DNA of 15,164 nt from JAJZRJ01 sp040757055. GTDB lineage: Bacteria; Desulfobacterota; Desulfobulbia; Desulfobulbales; Desulfurivibrionaceae. The stretch is from NCBI GenBank assembly GCA_040757055.1, contig JBFLXY010000022.1, positions 1-15,164 on the forward strand, in the 5' to 3' direction. Below are positions 1-6,319 of the stretch, piece after piece. The first letter of the stretch is position 1. Each line of letters opens with the position of its first letter. The translations under genes were made by a program, and so were the position numbers. Below the pieces are notes generated by a model. It searched no databases. It was not told the origin of the DNA and was given only the letters and a program-made list of their open reading frames with translations.

Positions 1-2
1 TG

Positions 3-116
3 AACAAGACCACCTTCTACTTGCACCTCAAGGAGTGTGAGTTTAGATTCAATTATCGCGACCAGGACATGTACCGGATGATCCTCAAAATCATCCAAAA
101 AAATCCTCTGTTCTAG
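3..116 (+). CDS. IS1595-family (ISXO2-like) transposase, C-terminal fragment cut by the window edge
   Basis: The reading frame is open from the window edge to a TAG stop and gives 37 residues that include TFYLHLKECEFRFNYR. This matches the conserved C-terminal end of ISXO2-like DDE transposases of the IS1595 family, where a YLHLKECEFRFNHR-type stretch precedes the last helix. The enzyme would cut and join insertion-sequence ends. The catalytic part lies outside the window, so it is not known whether the element is intact. Only 36 bases separate this stop from the next gene's start, so the right end of the insertion sequence must lie in that gap or overlap the gene's leader. I could not place the terminal inverted repeat or the target duplication, because the left end is not visible. 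Confidence 0.82.
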   Translation, partial: NKTTFYLHLKECEFRFNYRDQDMYRMILKIIQKNPLF

Positions 117-152
117 TCATGACCCTTCAATATTTCACAGACGGAGGAAACC

Positions 153-812
153 ATGCTGCAAGACGGAGAAAAAGGCGCGGTACTGCAACGGGACAAGGAG
201 AGCTACGCCATTGTCCCCCATCTGCCCCTCGGCCTCATCACCCCGGCGCAACTGCGTAAGATCGCCGATGTGGCGGAAAAATACCAGACCGCGGCCCTCA
301 AGGTGACCAGCGCCGCCCGCATCGCCATTGTCGGCCTGAAAGAGGGCGACATCGACCAGGCATGGAAGGACCTCGACATGCCTCCCGGCGCGGCAATCGG
401 CCTCTGCGTGCGCAGCGTCAAGGCCTGTCCCGGCAACTCGCTGTGTCGCCTGGGCCAGCAGAATTCCATCGAACTGGGCATGGAACTCGACAAGCGCTAC
501 CACGGCTTGGAACTGCCGGGCAAAGTCAAGATAGGCGTCTCCGGATGCCCCAACCAGTGCGGCGAAAGCTCGGTGAAGGACATCGGCTTCGTCGGCAAGG
601 CCAAGGGCTGGACCGTGGTGGTGGGCGGCAACGCCGCCTCCCGGCCGCGCATCGCCGAGGTGCTGACCGAAGGGCTCACCACCGCCCAGGCCCTTCAGGT
701 GACGGACAACATCCTCCGCTGCTTCAAGGAACAGGGGAAAAAGGGCGAACGGATCGGCCGCTTCATGGACCGCATCGGCTTTGCCGCCTTCCAGCAGACG
801 GTGCTGCCGTAG
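153..812 (+). CDS. Small siroheme [4Fe-4S] sulfite/nitrite reductase domain protein
   Basis: The 219-residue protein carries the nitrite/sulfite reductase cluster signature. C92 and C98 form a C-x5-C pair (ACPGNSLC), and C132 and C136 form a C-x3-C pair (GCPNQC). In this family these four cysteines hold a [4Fe-4S] cluster bridged to siroheme. The length is that of the small, single-repeat assimilatory-type sulfite reductases known from Desulfovibrio, not the roughly 550-residue CysI or NirA types, so it lacks the duplicated half. The expected role is six-electron reduction of sulfite, or possibly nitrite, in the cytoplasm. The electron donor is not encoded nearby. The start is supported by a GGAGG-like ribosome site about 5 bases upstream. 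No promoter of its own is obvious, so the adjacent insertion sequence may have changed its expression. The substrate is inferred from the family and is not visible in the sequence. Confidence 0.9.
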   Translation: MLQDGEKGAVLQRDKESYAIVPHLPLGLITPAQLRKIADVAEKYQTAALKVTSAARIAIVGLKEGDIDQAWKDLDMPPGAAIGLCVRSVKACPGNSLCRLGQQNSIELGMELDKRYHGLELPGKVKIGVSGCPNQCGESSVKDIGFVGKAKGWTVVVGGNAASRPRIAEVLTEGLTTAQALQVTDNILRCFKEQGKKGERIGRFMDRIGFAAFQQTVLP

Positions 813-840
813 CGCCGCCATCCCAGGATCCCGCCATCAC

Positions 841-874
841 CGAACGCCCCGGCCAGCCGGGGCGTTCGCCTTTT
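841..874 (+). terminator. Intrinsic terminator of the siroheme reductase gene
   Basis: A perfect 12-base-pair stem (841-852 pairs with 857-868) with a four-base loop is followed by GCC and TTTT. It lies 28 bases after the stop codon of the reductase gene. The stem is almost entirely G-C. It separates the reductase from the downstream tRNA promoter. Confidence 0.88.
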
Positions 875-939
875 CCCCTCCCAGCCCACTCCCGGCACGG
901 GTTTTCAGCAGGAAACCACGGAGATACCGCCACAGACAA

Positions 940-967
940 TTGACAAAAAGGAAATATAGACTATAGT
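940..967 (+). promoter_or_regulatory. Sigma-70-type promoter for the tRNA gene
   Basis: A consensus TTGACA (940-945) is followed after 16 bases by TATAGT (962-967, five of six matches to the -10 consensus). Initiation would fall near 974, about 17 bases before the mature tRNA 5' end, leaving a short leader for RNase P to remove. The segment is AT-rich compared with its surroundings. Confidence 0.75.
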
Positions 968-990
968 AATGCGATTGTTCATTGTGCAAT

Positions 991-1066
991 GGGCCTATAG
1001 CTCAGCTGGTAGAGCCACCGGCTCATAACCGGTCGGTCCCTGGTTCGAGTCCAGGTGGGCCCACCA
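991..1066 (+). tRNA. tRNA with CAU anticodon, probably tRNA-Ile2 (lysidine type)
   Basis: A complete 76-base cloverleaf is visible. The acceptor is GGGCCTA with TGGGCCC (one G-U pair), the D stem is GCTC/GAGC, and the anticodon stem is ACCGG/CCGGT. The loop is CTCATAA (anticodon at 1024-1026), the T arm is CCTGG-TTCGAGT-CCAGG, the discriminator is A, and CCA is encoded. A CAU anticodon can be initiator Met, elongator Met or Ile2. A 1-72 G-C pair rules out a typical initiator. C-G pairs at positions 4-69 and 5-68 match the features that TilS recognises in E. coli tRNA-Ile2, where C34 is changed to lysidine to read AUA. I therefore favour Ile2 over elongator Met, but other copies would have to be compared. 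Confidence 0.93.
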
Positions 1067-1163
1067 ATACGCTTGACATCATAAATGCATCGGGAATCCG
1101 CCAGACACCGCATCTCGCCATTGACTGCTGCATGCCAGAGGGGGGAAGACCCTCGCCGACCTC

Positions 1164-1201
1164 AAGGTGCACCCGGACAACGGCTGCACCTTTTTCTTTT
1201 T
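1164..1201 (+). terminator. Terminator-like hairpin between the tRNA and the Nif3 gene
   Basis: An 8-base-pair stem (AAGGTGCA at 1164-1171 with TGCACCTT at 1185-1192) is extended by three inner pairs after one C-C mismatch. It runs directly into TTTTTCTTTTT (1191-1201). It could end the tRNA transcript. It lies only 11 bases upstream of the Nif3 start, so it may instead act as an attenuator for the downstream genes. Confidence 0.7.
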
Positions 1202-1212
1202 CCGGGCTGCCC

Positions 1213-2058
1213 ATGGGATTGACGCTCTCCGCCAGCGACCTGCTCGCCGAACTTGACCGGATCGCGCCCTTTGCTTTGGCCGAAAGCTGGGACAACGTCG
1301 GCCTGATGGTGGGCAACCCGGGCCAAACGGTGACCGGCATCCTGGTCGGTCTCGACCCCACCGAGGCCCTGCTCGATGAAGCCCTTGTCGCGGGCGCCAA
1401 TGCCGTCATCACCCACCATCCCCTGCTCTTCAAGCCCGCCAAAGCCATCCGCACCGACCAGCCCCTGGGCCGCACCATTGCCAAGGCCCTGGCCAACAAC
1501 CTCGCCATCATCGCCTGCCATACCAACCTCGATGTGGTTGCCGACGGGGTGAGCGACATCTTGGCCCAACAACTCGAACTGACCGACTGCCGGCCGCTGG
1601 ACGGCAAGGAGGCCATCGGTTTCGGCCGCATCGGCACCCTCCGGCCGCCCGTGGCGGGCGACCTCCTGCTCGCGCGAATCTGTGCCATGCTGAAATGCCC
1701 GGCCTTGCTGGTGGCCGGTCCCGTGCCGGCCAGCGTTTCGCGGGTGGCGGTCTGCGGCGGCAGCGGCTCCGATCTGGCCGAAAATGCCCTGACCCTGGGC
1801 GCCCAGGTGTATGTGAGCGCCGAAATCAAGCACAGCACCGCCCGCTGGGCCGAGATGGCCGGGATCTGCCTGGTCGATGCCGGCCATTATGCCACGGAAC
1901 ACCTGATCACCCAAGGGCTTGTCCGCCGCATCGCCCAAACACTCGCCGCCGCCGGGCACACCATCCCGGTGCGGGCTGCCACCACGCAGCAACCGCCCTT
2001 TGCCGTCCATTGCCCGGCCGGCAGTTGTCGCATCCTTCCGGAATTCACCCAACCTTAA
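1213..2058 (+). CDS. Nif3-like dinuclear metal center protein (YbgI/YqfO family)
   Basis: The 281-residue protein has the Nif3 family hallmarks: SWDNVGLMVG near residues 25-34, ITHHPLLF at 66-73 (H68, H69), CHTNLDVV at 102-109 (H103, D107), and the C-terminal DAGHYATEH at 222-230 (H225, E229). These His, Asp and Glu residues form the two-metal site in solved family members. It is about the size of the short form (YbgI-like) and lacks the extra PII-like domain of longer homologues. The biochemical function is unsettled; the annotation GTP cyclohydrolase 1 type 2 rests on a few members. I chose the ATG at 1213 because the family N-terminus begins there. The longer in-frame ORF from 982 merely translates the tRNA gene. 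There is no clear ribosome site. It heads a close-packed group with the zinc-ribbon and RNase HI genes. Confidence 0.9.
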   Translation: MGLTLSASDLLAELDRIAPFALAESWDNVGLMVGNPGQTVTGILVGLDPTEALLDEALVAGANAVITHHPLLFKPAKAIRTDQPLGRTIAKALANNLAIIACHTNLDVVADGVSDILAQQLELTDCRPLDGKEAIGFGRIGTLRPPVAGDLLLARICAMLKCPALLVAGPVPASVSRVAVCGGSGSDLAENALTLGAQVYVSAEIKHSTARWAEMAGICLVDAGHYATEHLITQGLVRRIAQTLAAAGHTIPVRAATTQQPPFAVHCPAGSCRILPEFTQP

Positions 2059-2074
2059 CGTTAGAGGCAGGACT

Positions 2075-2797
2075 TTGAAAGAACATCTCATGCACCTCAA
2101 GGAACTCCAGAGCATTGATCTCCAGATCGGCCAGATTGAAGCCCAGATGGCCGCCGCCGCCGCAGGGCTGGCCAGGCGGCAGGCGCAGATCGCCGACCAC
2201 GAGGCCAAGACCCTGGCGCTGACAGAAAAAATCGAATCCCTGGAACAGCGCCGCCGTGAACTGGAGGCCGAAATGGAAACCGACCTGGCCCGCATCCGCG
2301 ACCGCCAGGGCAAGCTGATGAGCGTCCAGACCAACCGCGAGTACCAGAGTCTGCTCAAGGAGACCGATGAGGCCAAAAAGGCCAACAAACAGCGCGAGGA
2401 AGAGATCATCCAGCTGATGGAGCAGATTGAGACGTGCAAAGCCAAGGCCGAGGAGGAAATCAACCTGCGCACCGCCGGCGAATCCCTGCTCGCCGAGGAG
2501 ACCGCCCAGTCCGATCAGCAGACCACCGAACTCTCGGCCGCCAGGGAAAGGATCCTCAAGCAGCGGGCCGGAAAGGCCAAGGAAGTGACCGCTGCCATGC
2601 TCAAGAAATACGACATGCTGCGGGAGCGGCGCAACGGCGTCGCCGTGGTCGAGGTGGTGCAGGGGGTGTGCCGCGGCTGCCACATGAACATCCCGCCCCA
2701 GCTCTTCAACCAGCTGCGCAAGGAGGAGGCGCTCCTCTCCTGTCCGACCTGCAACCGCATCATGTTCTATCAGGCGGAAGCCGAGCAGCAGGCATAA
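2075..2797 (+). CDS. Coiled-coil protein with C-terminal C4 zinc ribbon (CT398/CdsZ-like)
   Basis: The 240-residue protein has a long charged, heptad-like helical region (about residues 10-185, rich in Glu, Lys, Gln and Ala). It ends in a zinc ribbon with C199-x2-C202 (VCRGCHMNIPP) and C223-x2-C226 (LSCPTC). This is the zf-RING_7 / DUF-type family found beside Nif3 genes in many bacteria. Proposed roles include nucleic-acid or flagellar/secretion-apparatus binding, and none can be told from the sequence. I prefer the TTG start at 2075: AGAGG lies 7 bases upstream, and the protein then begins MKEHLMHLKELQ, as homologues do. The ATG at 2090 would give 235 residues but has no good ribosome site. 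The gene starts 16 bases after the Nif3 stop and ends 5 bases before the RNase HI start, so the three are probably one transcript. Confidence 0.87.
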   Translation: MKEHLMHLKELQSIDLQIGQIEAQMAAAAAGLARRQAQIADHEAKTLALTEKIESLEQRRRELEAEMETDLARIRDRQGKLMSVQTNREYQSLLKETDEAKKANKQREEEIIQLMEQIETCKAKAEEEINLRTAGESLLAEETAQSDQQTTELSAARERILKQRAGKAKEVTAAMLKKYDMLRERRNGVAVVEVVQGVCRGCHMNIPPQLFNQLRKEEALLSCPTCNRIMFYQAEAEQQA

Positions 2798-2802
2798 CGA
2801 AG

Positions 2803-3414
2803 ATGCGCAGCACTCCTCCTGCCGCGCTCTCCTCACGCAGCGTGGTCGAACGACTGGCACACGACCTGAGCGACGCGATACTGGACGAGCTTTTTCCGGA
2901 GAGCACTCCGGCGGCCGTCCGCGAGTTGCTTCAAAGAGGTGCGGCCCACCTCCCGGCAACCCCGCCCCTCTTCCCCCCGGAGCCAAAGGCTGCCGCTGCG
3001 CCCCAGGCCGGCACCCTCACCCTCTATTGCGACGGCGCCTCCCGCGGCAACCCTGGGGAGGCGGCCGCGGGCATCGTCATCATCGACCACCATGGCGAGG
3101 AAGTGGTGGCCAAAGGGGTCTATCTCGGCCAGTGCACCAACAACATGGCGGAATACCAGGCGTTGCTGCTGGGGCTCCATGAGGCGCACCAACTCAACGC
3201 ACAGCAACTTGCCATTCGCCTCGACTCCGAACTGGTGGTGCGCCAGCTCGAAGGGCGCTATCAGGTGAAGGATGCCAAGCTGAAGCCCTTCTACACCAAG
3301 GCGATAAGCCTGCTCCGGGGAGTTGCGAAATACACCATCACCCATGTGCCGCGCCGGGGGAACAAACGGGCCGACGAACTGGCCAACCAGGCCCTGGACA
3401 CCCGCCAGCGCTGA
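2803..3414 (+). CDS. rnhA: Ribonuclease HI family protein (archaeal/YpdQ-like type) with N-terminal extension
   Basis: The RNase H fold covers about residues 71-200 of 203. The acidic active-site residues are D77 (CDGASRGNPG), E117 (NNMAEYQALL), D141 (IRLDSELVV) and D191 (NKRADELANQAL), with H181 just before the last motif. The enzyme cuts the RNA strand of RNA-DNA hybrids. The spacing between E117 and the later motifs is short and has no basic protrusion as in E. coli RNase HI, so it resembles the Sulfolobus/YpdQ type. About 70 residues at the N-terminus form a helical then Pro/Ala-rich extension that I do not recognise; it may be a small domain plus linker. The ATG at 2803 starts 5 bases after the zinc-ribbon stop, suggesting coupled translation. 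Confidence 0.9.
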   Translation: MRSTPPAALSSRSVVERLAHDLSDAILDELFPESTPAAVRELLQRGAAHLPATPPLFPPEPKAAAAPQAGTLTLYCDGASRGNPGEAAAGIVIIDHHGEEVVAKGVYLGQCTNNMAEYQALLLGLHEAHQLNAQQLAIRLDSELVVRQLEGRYQVKDAKLKPFYTKAISLLRGVAKYTITHVPRRGNKRADELANQALDTRQR

Positions 3415-3555
3415 AGCGCGGTCCCCTCCGCCGCTGGCAAAGCCGCCAGCGCCTGCGACAAGTTCTTTTGCCAAACCACCCCAAATAAACTGCTCTTCTT
3501 TGTGGTGGAAACTGCCAATGACGTTTGCTATGCTATCCGAGTGTTAATGATAAAA

Positions 3556-3595
3556 ACAGCCGCGGTTGACGACCAAGCCCTCACGGCTGTATGAC
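3556..3595 (+). promoter_or_regulatory. Possible promoter with overlapping inverted repeat upstream of the methyltransferase
   Basis: TTGACG (3566-3571) and TATGAC (3590-3595) are separated by 18 bases. The inverted repeat ACAGCCG (3556-3562) / CGGCTGT (3584-3590) brackets the -35 element and touches the first base of the -10. It could be an operator, a leader hairpin or chance. This would be the only candidate promoter I see for the islet genes, and the match to consensus is moderate. Confidence 0.3.
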
Positions 3596-3740
3596 ACACA
3601 GAAAGCAGGAAGATCATACACGGATTCCGCAAGCACCGTATTGGCCCATTCTGCCTAATACAATATCCGGCTACCAACCCGATAATTACGAAGATGAAAA
3701 TTTCGCCCCAAATGTTAGAATCCGGAGAACTGTGAATTGA
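3591..3740 (+). CDS. Possible small protein, 49 residues, upstream of the methyltransferase
   Basis: An ATG at 3591 opens a frame of 49 codons ending in TGA at 3738-3740, 24 bases before the methyltransferase start. The product begins MTHRKQEDHTRIPQ and is polar and Pro/Asn/Asp-rich in the middle. It has no membrane segment and no helix-turn-helix of the kind found in restriction-modification controller proteins. I do not recognise it. There is no convincing ribosome site. A stop lies seven codons upstream in the same frame, so no longer version is possible. It may be a real accessory gene of the islet, a leader peptide or a chance frame. Confidence 0.22.
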   Translation: MTHRKQEDHTRIPQAPYWPILPNTISGYQPDNYEDENFAPNVRIRRTVN

Positions 3741-3764
3741 TTCAACACCTAGGGCATTCATGTT

Positions 3765-5027
3765 ATGTATCAAATTGATAAAACGACAGAAATTAACAAA
3801 TCCTTTATTTTAAAAGAAGACGAAGCGACTTACCATTCTCGCTGTTCGGGTGAGTTGCTTCAAAGTCATAAACGATATCGCCTGATAGACTTATTCTGCG
3901 GTGCGGGGGGGATGTCGTTGGGCTTTTCAAATGTCTTTGGACAACCGTTCCAATCTGTCTGGGCAAACGACTTTAACCAATATTGCGGCGACACATATAA
4001 TGAAAACTTCGGCTCTCACTGTGTTGTTGGAGACATTGTAGAAATTCTGGAACAAGGAAAAATAGAAATCCCCAAAGCGGATGTTGTCATTGGTGGCCCC
4101 CCTTGCCAAGGGTTCAGCCTCTTAAATAGAAACCGCGAAAATGACCCCCGCAAGGAATTGTGGCGGCCTTATTTGGAGGTTGTTGAACGCTCTGAGGCCT
4201 CTGTCTTTGTTATGGAGAATGTTCCACAGTTACTTGGGACTTTCGAGCATGGTGAAATTGTCGAAGCGGCAAGATCCCTCGGGTTTCAAGTCTGGCAGGA
4301 AAAATTAATTGCTGCAGATTACGGTGTTCCCCAAACCCGCACCAGAGCTTTTATTATCGGGTGTAAGTTCGCCGATCCGTCTGTACTGTTCCCCCCCCGG
4401 AAAACCCATTTCAACCCCAACGGTAACGGCAAACCGTTAACGCTTCCCTTCAATAAAGATGAATACCTGTCAACACCGCCGAAGTGGAAAACGGTCAGAG
4501 ACGCTATTGCTGATTTGCCGCCCCCCGAAGGAACGGAAATAAGAAATGTACCTCCCCCTTTAGATTTGCATTTTGGCAGAACCCCAACGGAATTAAGTCG
4601 TAAAAGATATCGAGCAATTCCGCGGGAAGGGATGAACCGGTTTGATCTCCAGCGGGTTGCTCCGGAGTTAACCCCAAAATGTTGGATTCGGAAAAAATCA
4701 GGAGGCACGGACCTGTTTGGTAGGCTTTGGTGGGACAAACCGTCAGTAACGATACGAACCGAATTTTTCAAACCTGAAAAAGGGCGTTATTTACACCCTA
4801 AACAGCATAGACCTATCACCCATCGGGAAGCGGCACGTTTTCAAAGCTTTCCTGATAGTTTCAAATTTTTGGGCTCCAAGATAGAGATAGCCAAACAAAT
4901 CGGCAATGCTGTGCCGCCTTTACTCGCGGCGCGAGTTGCTGATGTTGTGAGATTACTACTTGATCAAAAATACGGACAATGGACGTCTTCTCAAGAGAAA
5001 AACGAAGCCAAATTATGTCGCGCGTAA
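3765..5027 (+). CDS. C5-cytosine-specific DNA methyltransferase (type II, Dcm-like)
   Basis: The 420-residue enzyme shows the C5-methyltransferase motifs in canonical order. Motif I is DLFCGAGGMSLGF at 42-54 (S-adenosylmethionine binding). Motif IV is GGPPCQGFS at 110-118 with the nucleophile C114, and motif VI is MENVP at 150-154. Motif VIII is QTRTR at 190-194, motif IX is REAARFQSFPD at 354-364, and motif X is QIGNAVPP at 378-385. The target-recognition region lies between VIII and IX (roughly 215-345), so the recognised sequence cannot be read off. All catalytic residues are present, so it should be active. The ATG at 3765 follows an AGGG at 3751. Its last 49 bases overlap vsr. It would protect host DNA from the partner nuclease. 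Codon use is AT-richer than in the neighbouring housekeeping genes. Confidence 0.94.
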   Translation: MYQIDKTTEINKSFILKEDEATYHSRCSGELLQSHKRYRLIDLFCGAGGMSLGFSNVFGQPFQSVWANDFNQYCGDTYNENFGSHCVVGDIVEILEQGKIEIPKADVVIGGPPCQGFSLLNRNRENDPRKELWRPYLEVVERSEASVFVMENVPQLLGTFEHGEIVEAARSLGFQVWQEKLIAADYGVPQTRTRAFIIGCKFADPSVLFPPRKTHFNPNGNGKPLTLPFNKDEYLSTPPKWKTVRDAIADLPPPEGTEIRNVPPPLDLHFGRTPTELSRKRYRAIPREGMNRFDLQRVAPELTPKCWIRKKSGGTDLFGRLWWDKPSVTIRTEFFKPEKGRYLHPKQHRPITHREAARFQSFPDSFKFLGSKIEIAKQIGNAVPPLLAARVADVVRLLLDQKYGQWTSSQEKNEAKLCRA

Positions 5028-5386
5028 GCGGCAAAAATACCAAGCCGGAAATAGCCGTCCGTTCTTTTCTACACAACTTGGGATATAGATTCAGGCTTCA
5101 TCGTAAAGATTTACCTGGAAATCCTGATATAACATTGCCGAAGCATAAAAAAGTTATCTTTGTCCACGGCTGTTTTTGGCATGGCCATAAAGACTGCTCA
5201 CGATCCAAACGGCCAACAACGAATGAAGAATTTTGGCGTAATAAATTGGATAAAAACATTGAAAGGGACAAAGCAAATGTTAATGCTCTAAAGAAATCGG
5301 GATGGGAAGTATTAACCGTTTGGACCTGTGAAGTGAATAACACGGATAAATTGAAAATTAAACTTCTTTCATTTCTTGACAGATGA
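4979..5386 (+). CDS. vsr: Very short patch repair endonuclease Vsr
   Basis: The 135-residue protein follows the Vsr family from end to end: MSRVSGKNTKPE at 13-24, GYRFRLHRKDLPGNPDI at 35-51, and FVHGCFWHGH at 61-70. D50 corresponds to the catalytic Asp of E. coli Vsr. H63, C65, H68 and H70 lie in the metal and active-site segment, with C73 and C117 as further likely zinc ligands. The enzyme nicks 5' of the T in T:G mismatches left by deamination of 5-methylcytosine at the partner methyltransferase's site, starting repair. The length is typical. The gene starts inside the methyltransferase reading frame with a 49-base overlap and lacks a clear ribosome site, which suggests translational coupling. 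Confidence 0.95.
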   Translation: MDVFSREKRSQIMSRVSGKNTKPEIAVRSFLHNLGYRFRLHRKDLPGNPDITLPKHKKVIFVHGCFWHGHKDCSRSKRPTTNEEFWRNKLDKNIERDKANVNALKKSGWEVLTVWTCEVNNTDKLKIKLLSFLDR

Positions 5387-5401
5387 CAAGACAACACGAA
5401 C

Positions 5402-6319
5402 ATGAAATCTGAAAACATCAGAAAAGAGCTTCAGAAATTATTAGCTAATTTTGAGCAAGAACTGAAATCAGATAGTTTACGGAATAAAGTTCTTTCTCTG
5501 GTCCCATGTTTTAATCACCTGCGCGATTTGGGCAAATCTCTGATACCTTCCTCTATTGCAAGAAGCGCAAGAGATAGGATACTTCATTATTTTCAAAAAT
5601 ATCCGACAATAATCATAAGTGGCGATGAGCTTCTTGTTGTTTCCGGTATTCAGGAATACGCCCGAAGAGTTCGTGAGTTAAAAGTACAGTTTGGTTGGTC
5701 GATTGTCAGCGGTCTGACAGCCAAACAAATGGCGGAAGAAAATGAATTTCCACTTCCCAATATTGACGTAAAATCAATGGGACCATCCGACTATATTTTG
5801 CTTTCCCCAGAGCAAGATAGAGATGCGGCTCATCGTTGGAACCTTGCCAATGAAATCAGAAGAGAAAACAGTTCAGTCCGTGACAAAATTTTGAAATACT
5901 TGAGGGCGAACGTCGGGCAAAAGGTAACCGGCGAGGAATTGAAATATTTAGCAAAAGACAGGTCGGAGTGGGCAAGAAGAGTTCGGGAGTTACGCACTGA
6001 ATTTGGTTGGCCGGTTGTAACACAAAATACGGGTCGCCCGGATCTAGAAGTTGGGGTGTATTTACTTGAGGCTGACCGTCAAAGCCCGGAACATGACCGG
6101 CATATTCCCGACCCCGTCAAGAGAGAGGTTCTTCGACGGGATAAATACAAATGCACTCTATGCACTTGGTCCCACGAAGAATGGAATAGGTCGGACCCTC
6201 GTCACTTGGAGTTACATCACAAAAAACACCATGCCAAGGGCGGCGACAACACCGAAGGCAACCTGATTACCGTATGTACGGTTTGTCATGACAAGATACA
6301 CAGAAAAAAATCAAAGTAA
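5402..6319 (+). CDS. HNH endonuclease with duplicated N-terminal module, candidate restriction enzyme
   Basis: The C-terminal part of this 305-residue protein is an HNH nuclease. C251-x2-C254 and C292-x2-C295 should bind structural zinc. The catalytic motif runs LELHHKKHHAKGG at 269-281 (H272/H273), then N287 and H296. The N-terminal two thirds contain two copies of one module, about residues 55-103 and 158-207. Each has an (S)xRDxIL helix, a (T/S)G(D/E)EL step, the identical block ARRVREL, and an FGW turn. They look like winged-helix DNA-binding units, but that is inference. Residues 1-50 form a helical leader. The gene begins 15 bases after vsr stops and shares its direction and AT-rich codon use. 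It is the only candidate restriction nuclease in the cassette. It might instead cut modified DNA or be a homing-type nuclease. No strong ribosome site is visible. Confidence 0.85.
   Translation: MKSENIRKELQKLLANFEQELKSDSLRNKVLSLVPCFNHLRDLGKSLIPSSIARSARDRILHYFQKYPTIIISGDELLVVSGIQEYARRVRELKVQFGWSIVSGLTAKQMAEENEFPLPNIDVKSMGPSDYILLSPEQDRDAAHRWNLANEIRRENSSVRDKILKYLRANVGQKVTGEELKYLAKDRSEWARRVRELRTEFGWPVVTQNTGRPDLEVGVYLLEADRQSPEHDRHIPDPVKREVLRRDKYKCTLCTWSHEEWNRSDPRHLELHHKKHHAKGGDNTEGNLITVCTVCHDKIHRKKSK

Larger units (their letters stand above)
3415..3764. other. 350-base intergenic stretch holding the left edge of the AT-rich islet
   Basis: Up to about 3460 the sequence is GC-rich like rnhA and contains a 7-base-pair hairpin (3432-3438 with 3445-3451, six-base loop) without a proper T-run. 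After that the composition becomes AT-richer and stays so to about 6330. The stretch also holds an inverted repeat (3556-3562 with 3584-3590), a weak promoter-like pair and one small ORF, listed separately. I found no attachment site, direct-repeat border or tRNA fragment here. Confidence 0.6.

Noticed and set aside
135..821. A minus-strand frame covering the siroheme reductase
   Set aside because: The plus strand carries the cysteine signature of the family and a ribosome site. The antisense product has no motif.
991..1066. The tRNA gene as the integration site of the islet
   Set aside because: The islet starts more than 2 kb away and I found no copy of the tRNA 3' end near either islet border.
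1162..2472. A 436-codon minus-strand frame opposite the Nif3 and zinc-ribbon genes
   Set aside because: It covers two well-supported genes and shows no domain; it is an effect of high GC at third codon positions.
3432..3451. Hairpin after rnhA as a terminator
   Set aside because: The 7-base-pair stem is not followed by a T-run, only by a mixed sequence with a short TTCTTTT ten bases later; I left it as a note in the intergenic entry.
3528..3773. An 81-codon minus-strand frame with a hydrophobic stretch before the methyltransferase
   Set aside because: It has no recognisable family or convincing ribosome site, and it overlaps the methyltransferase start; chance is more likely.
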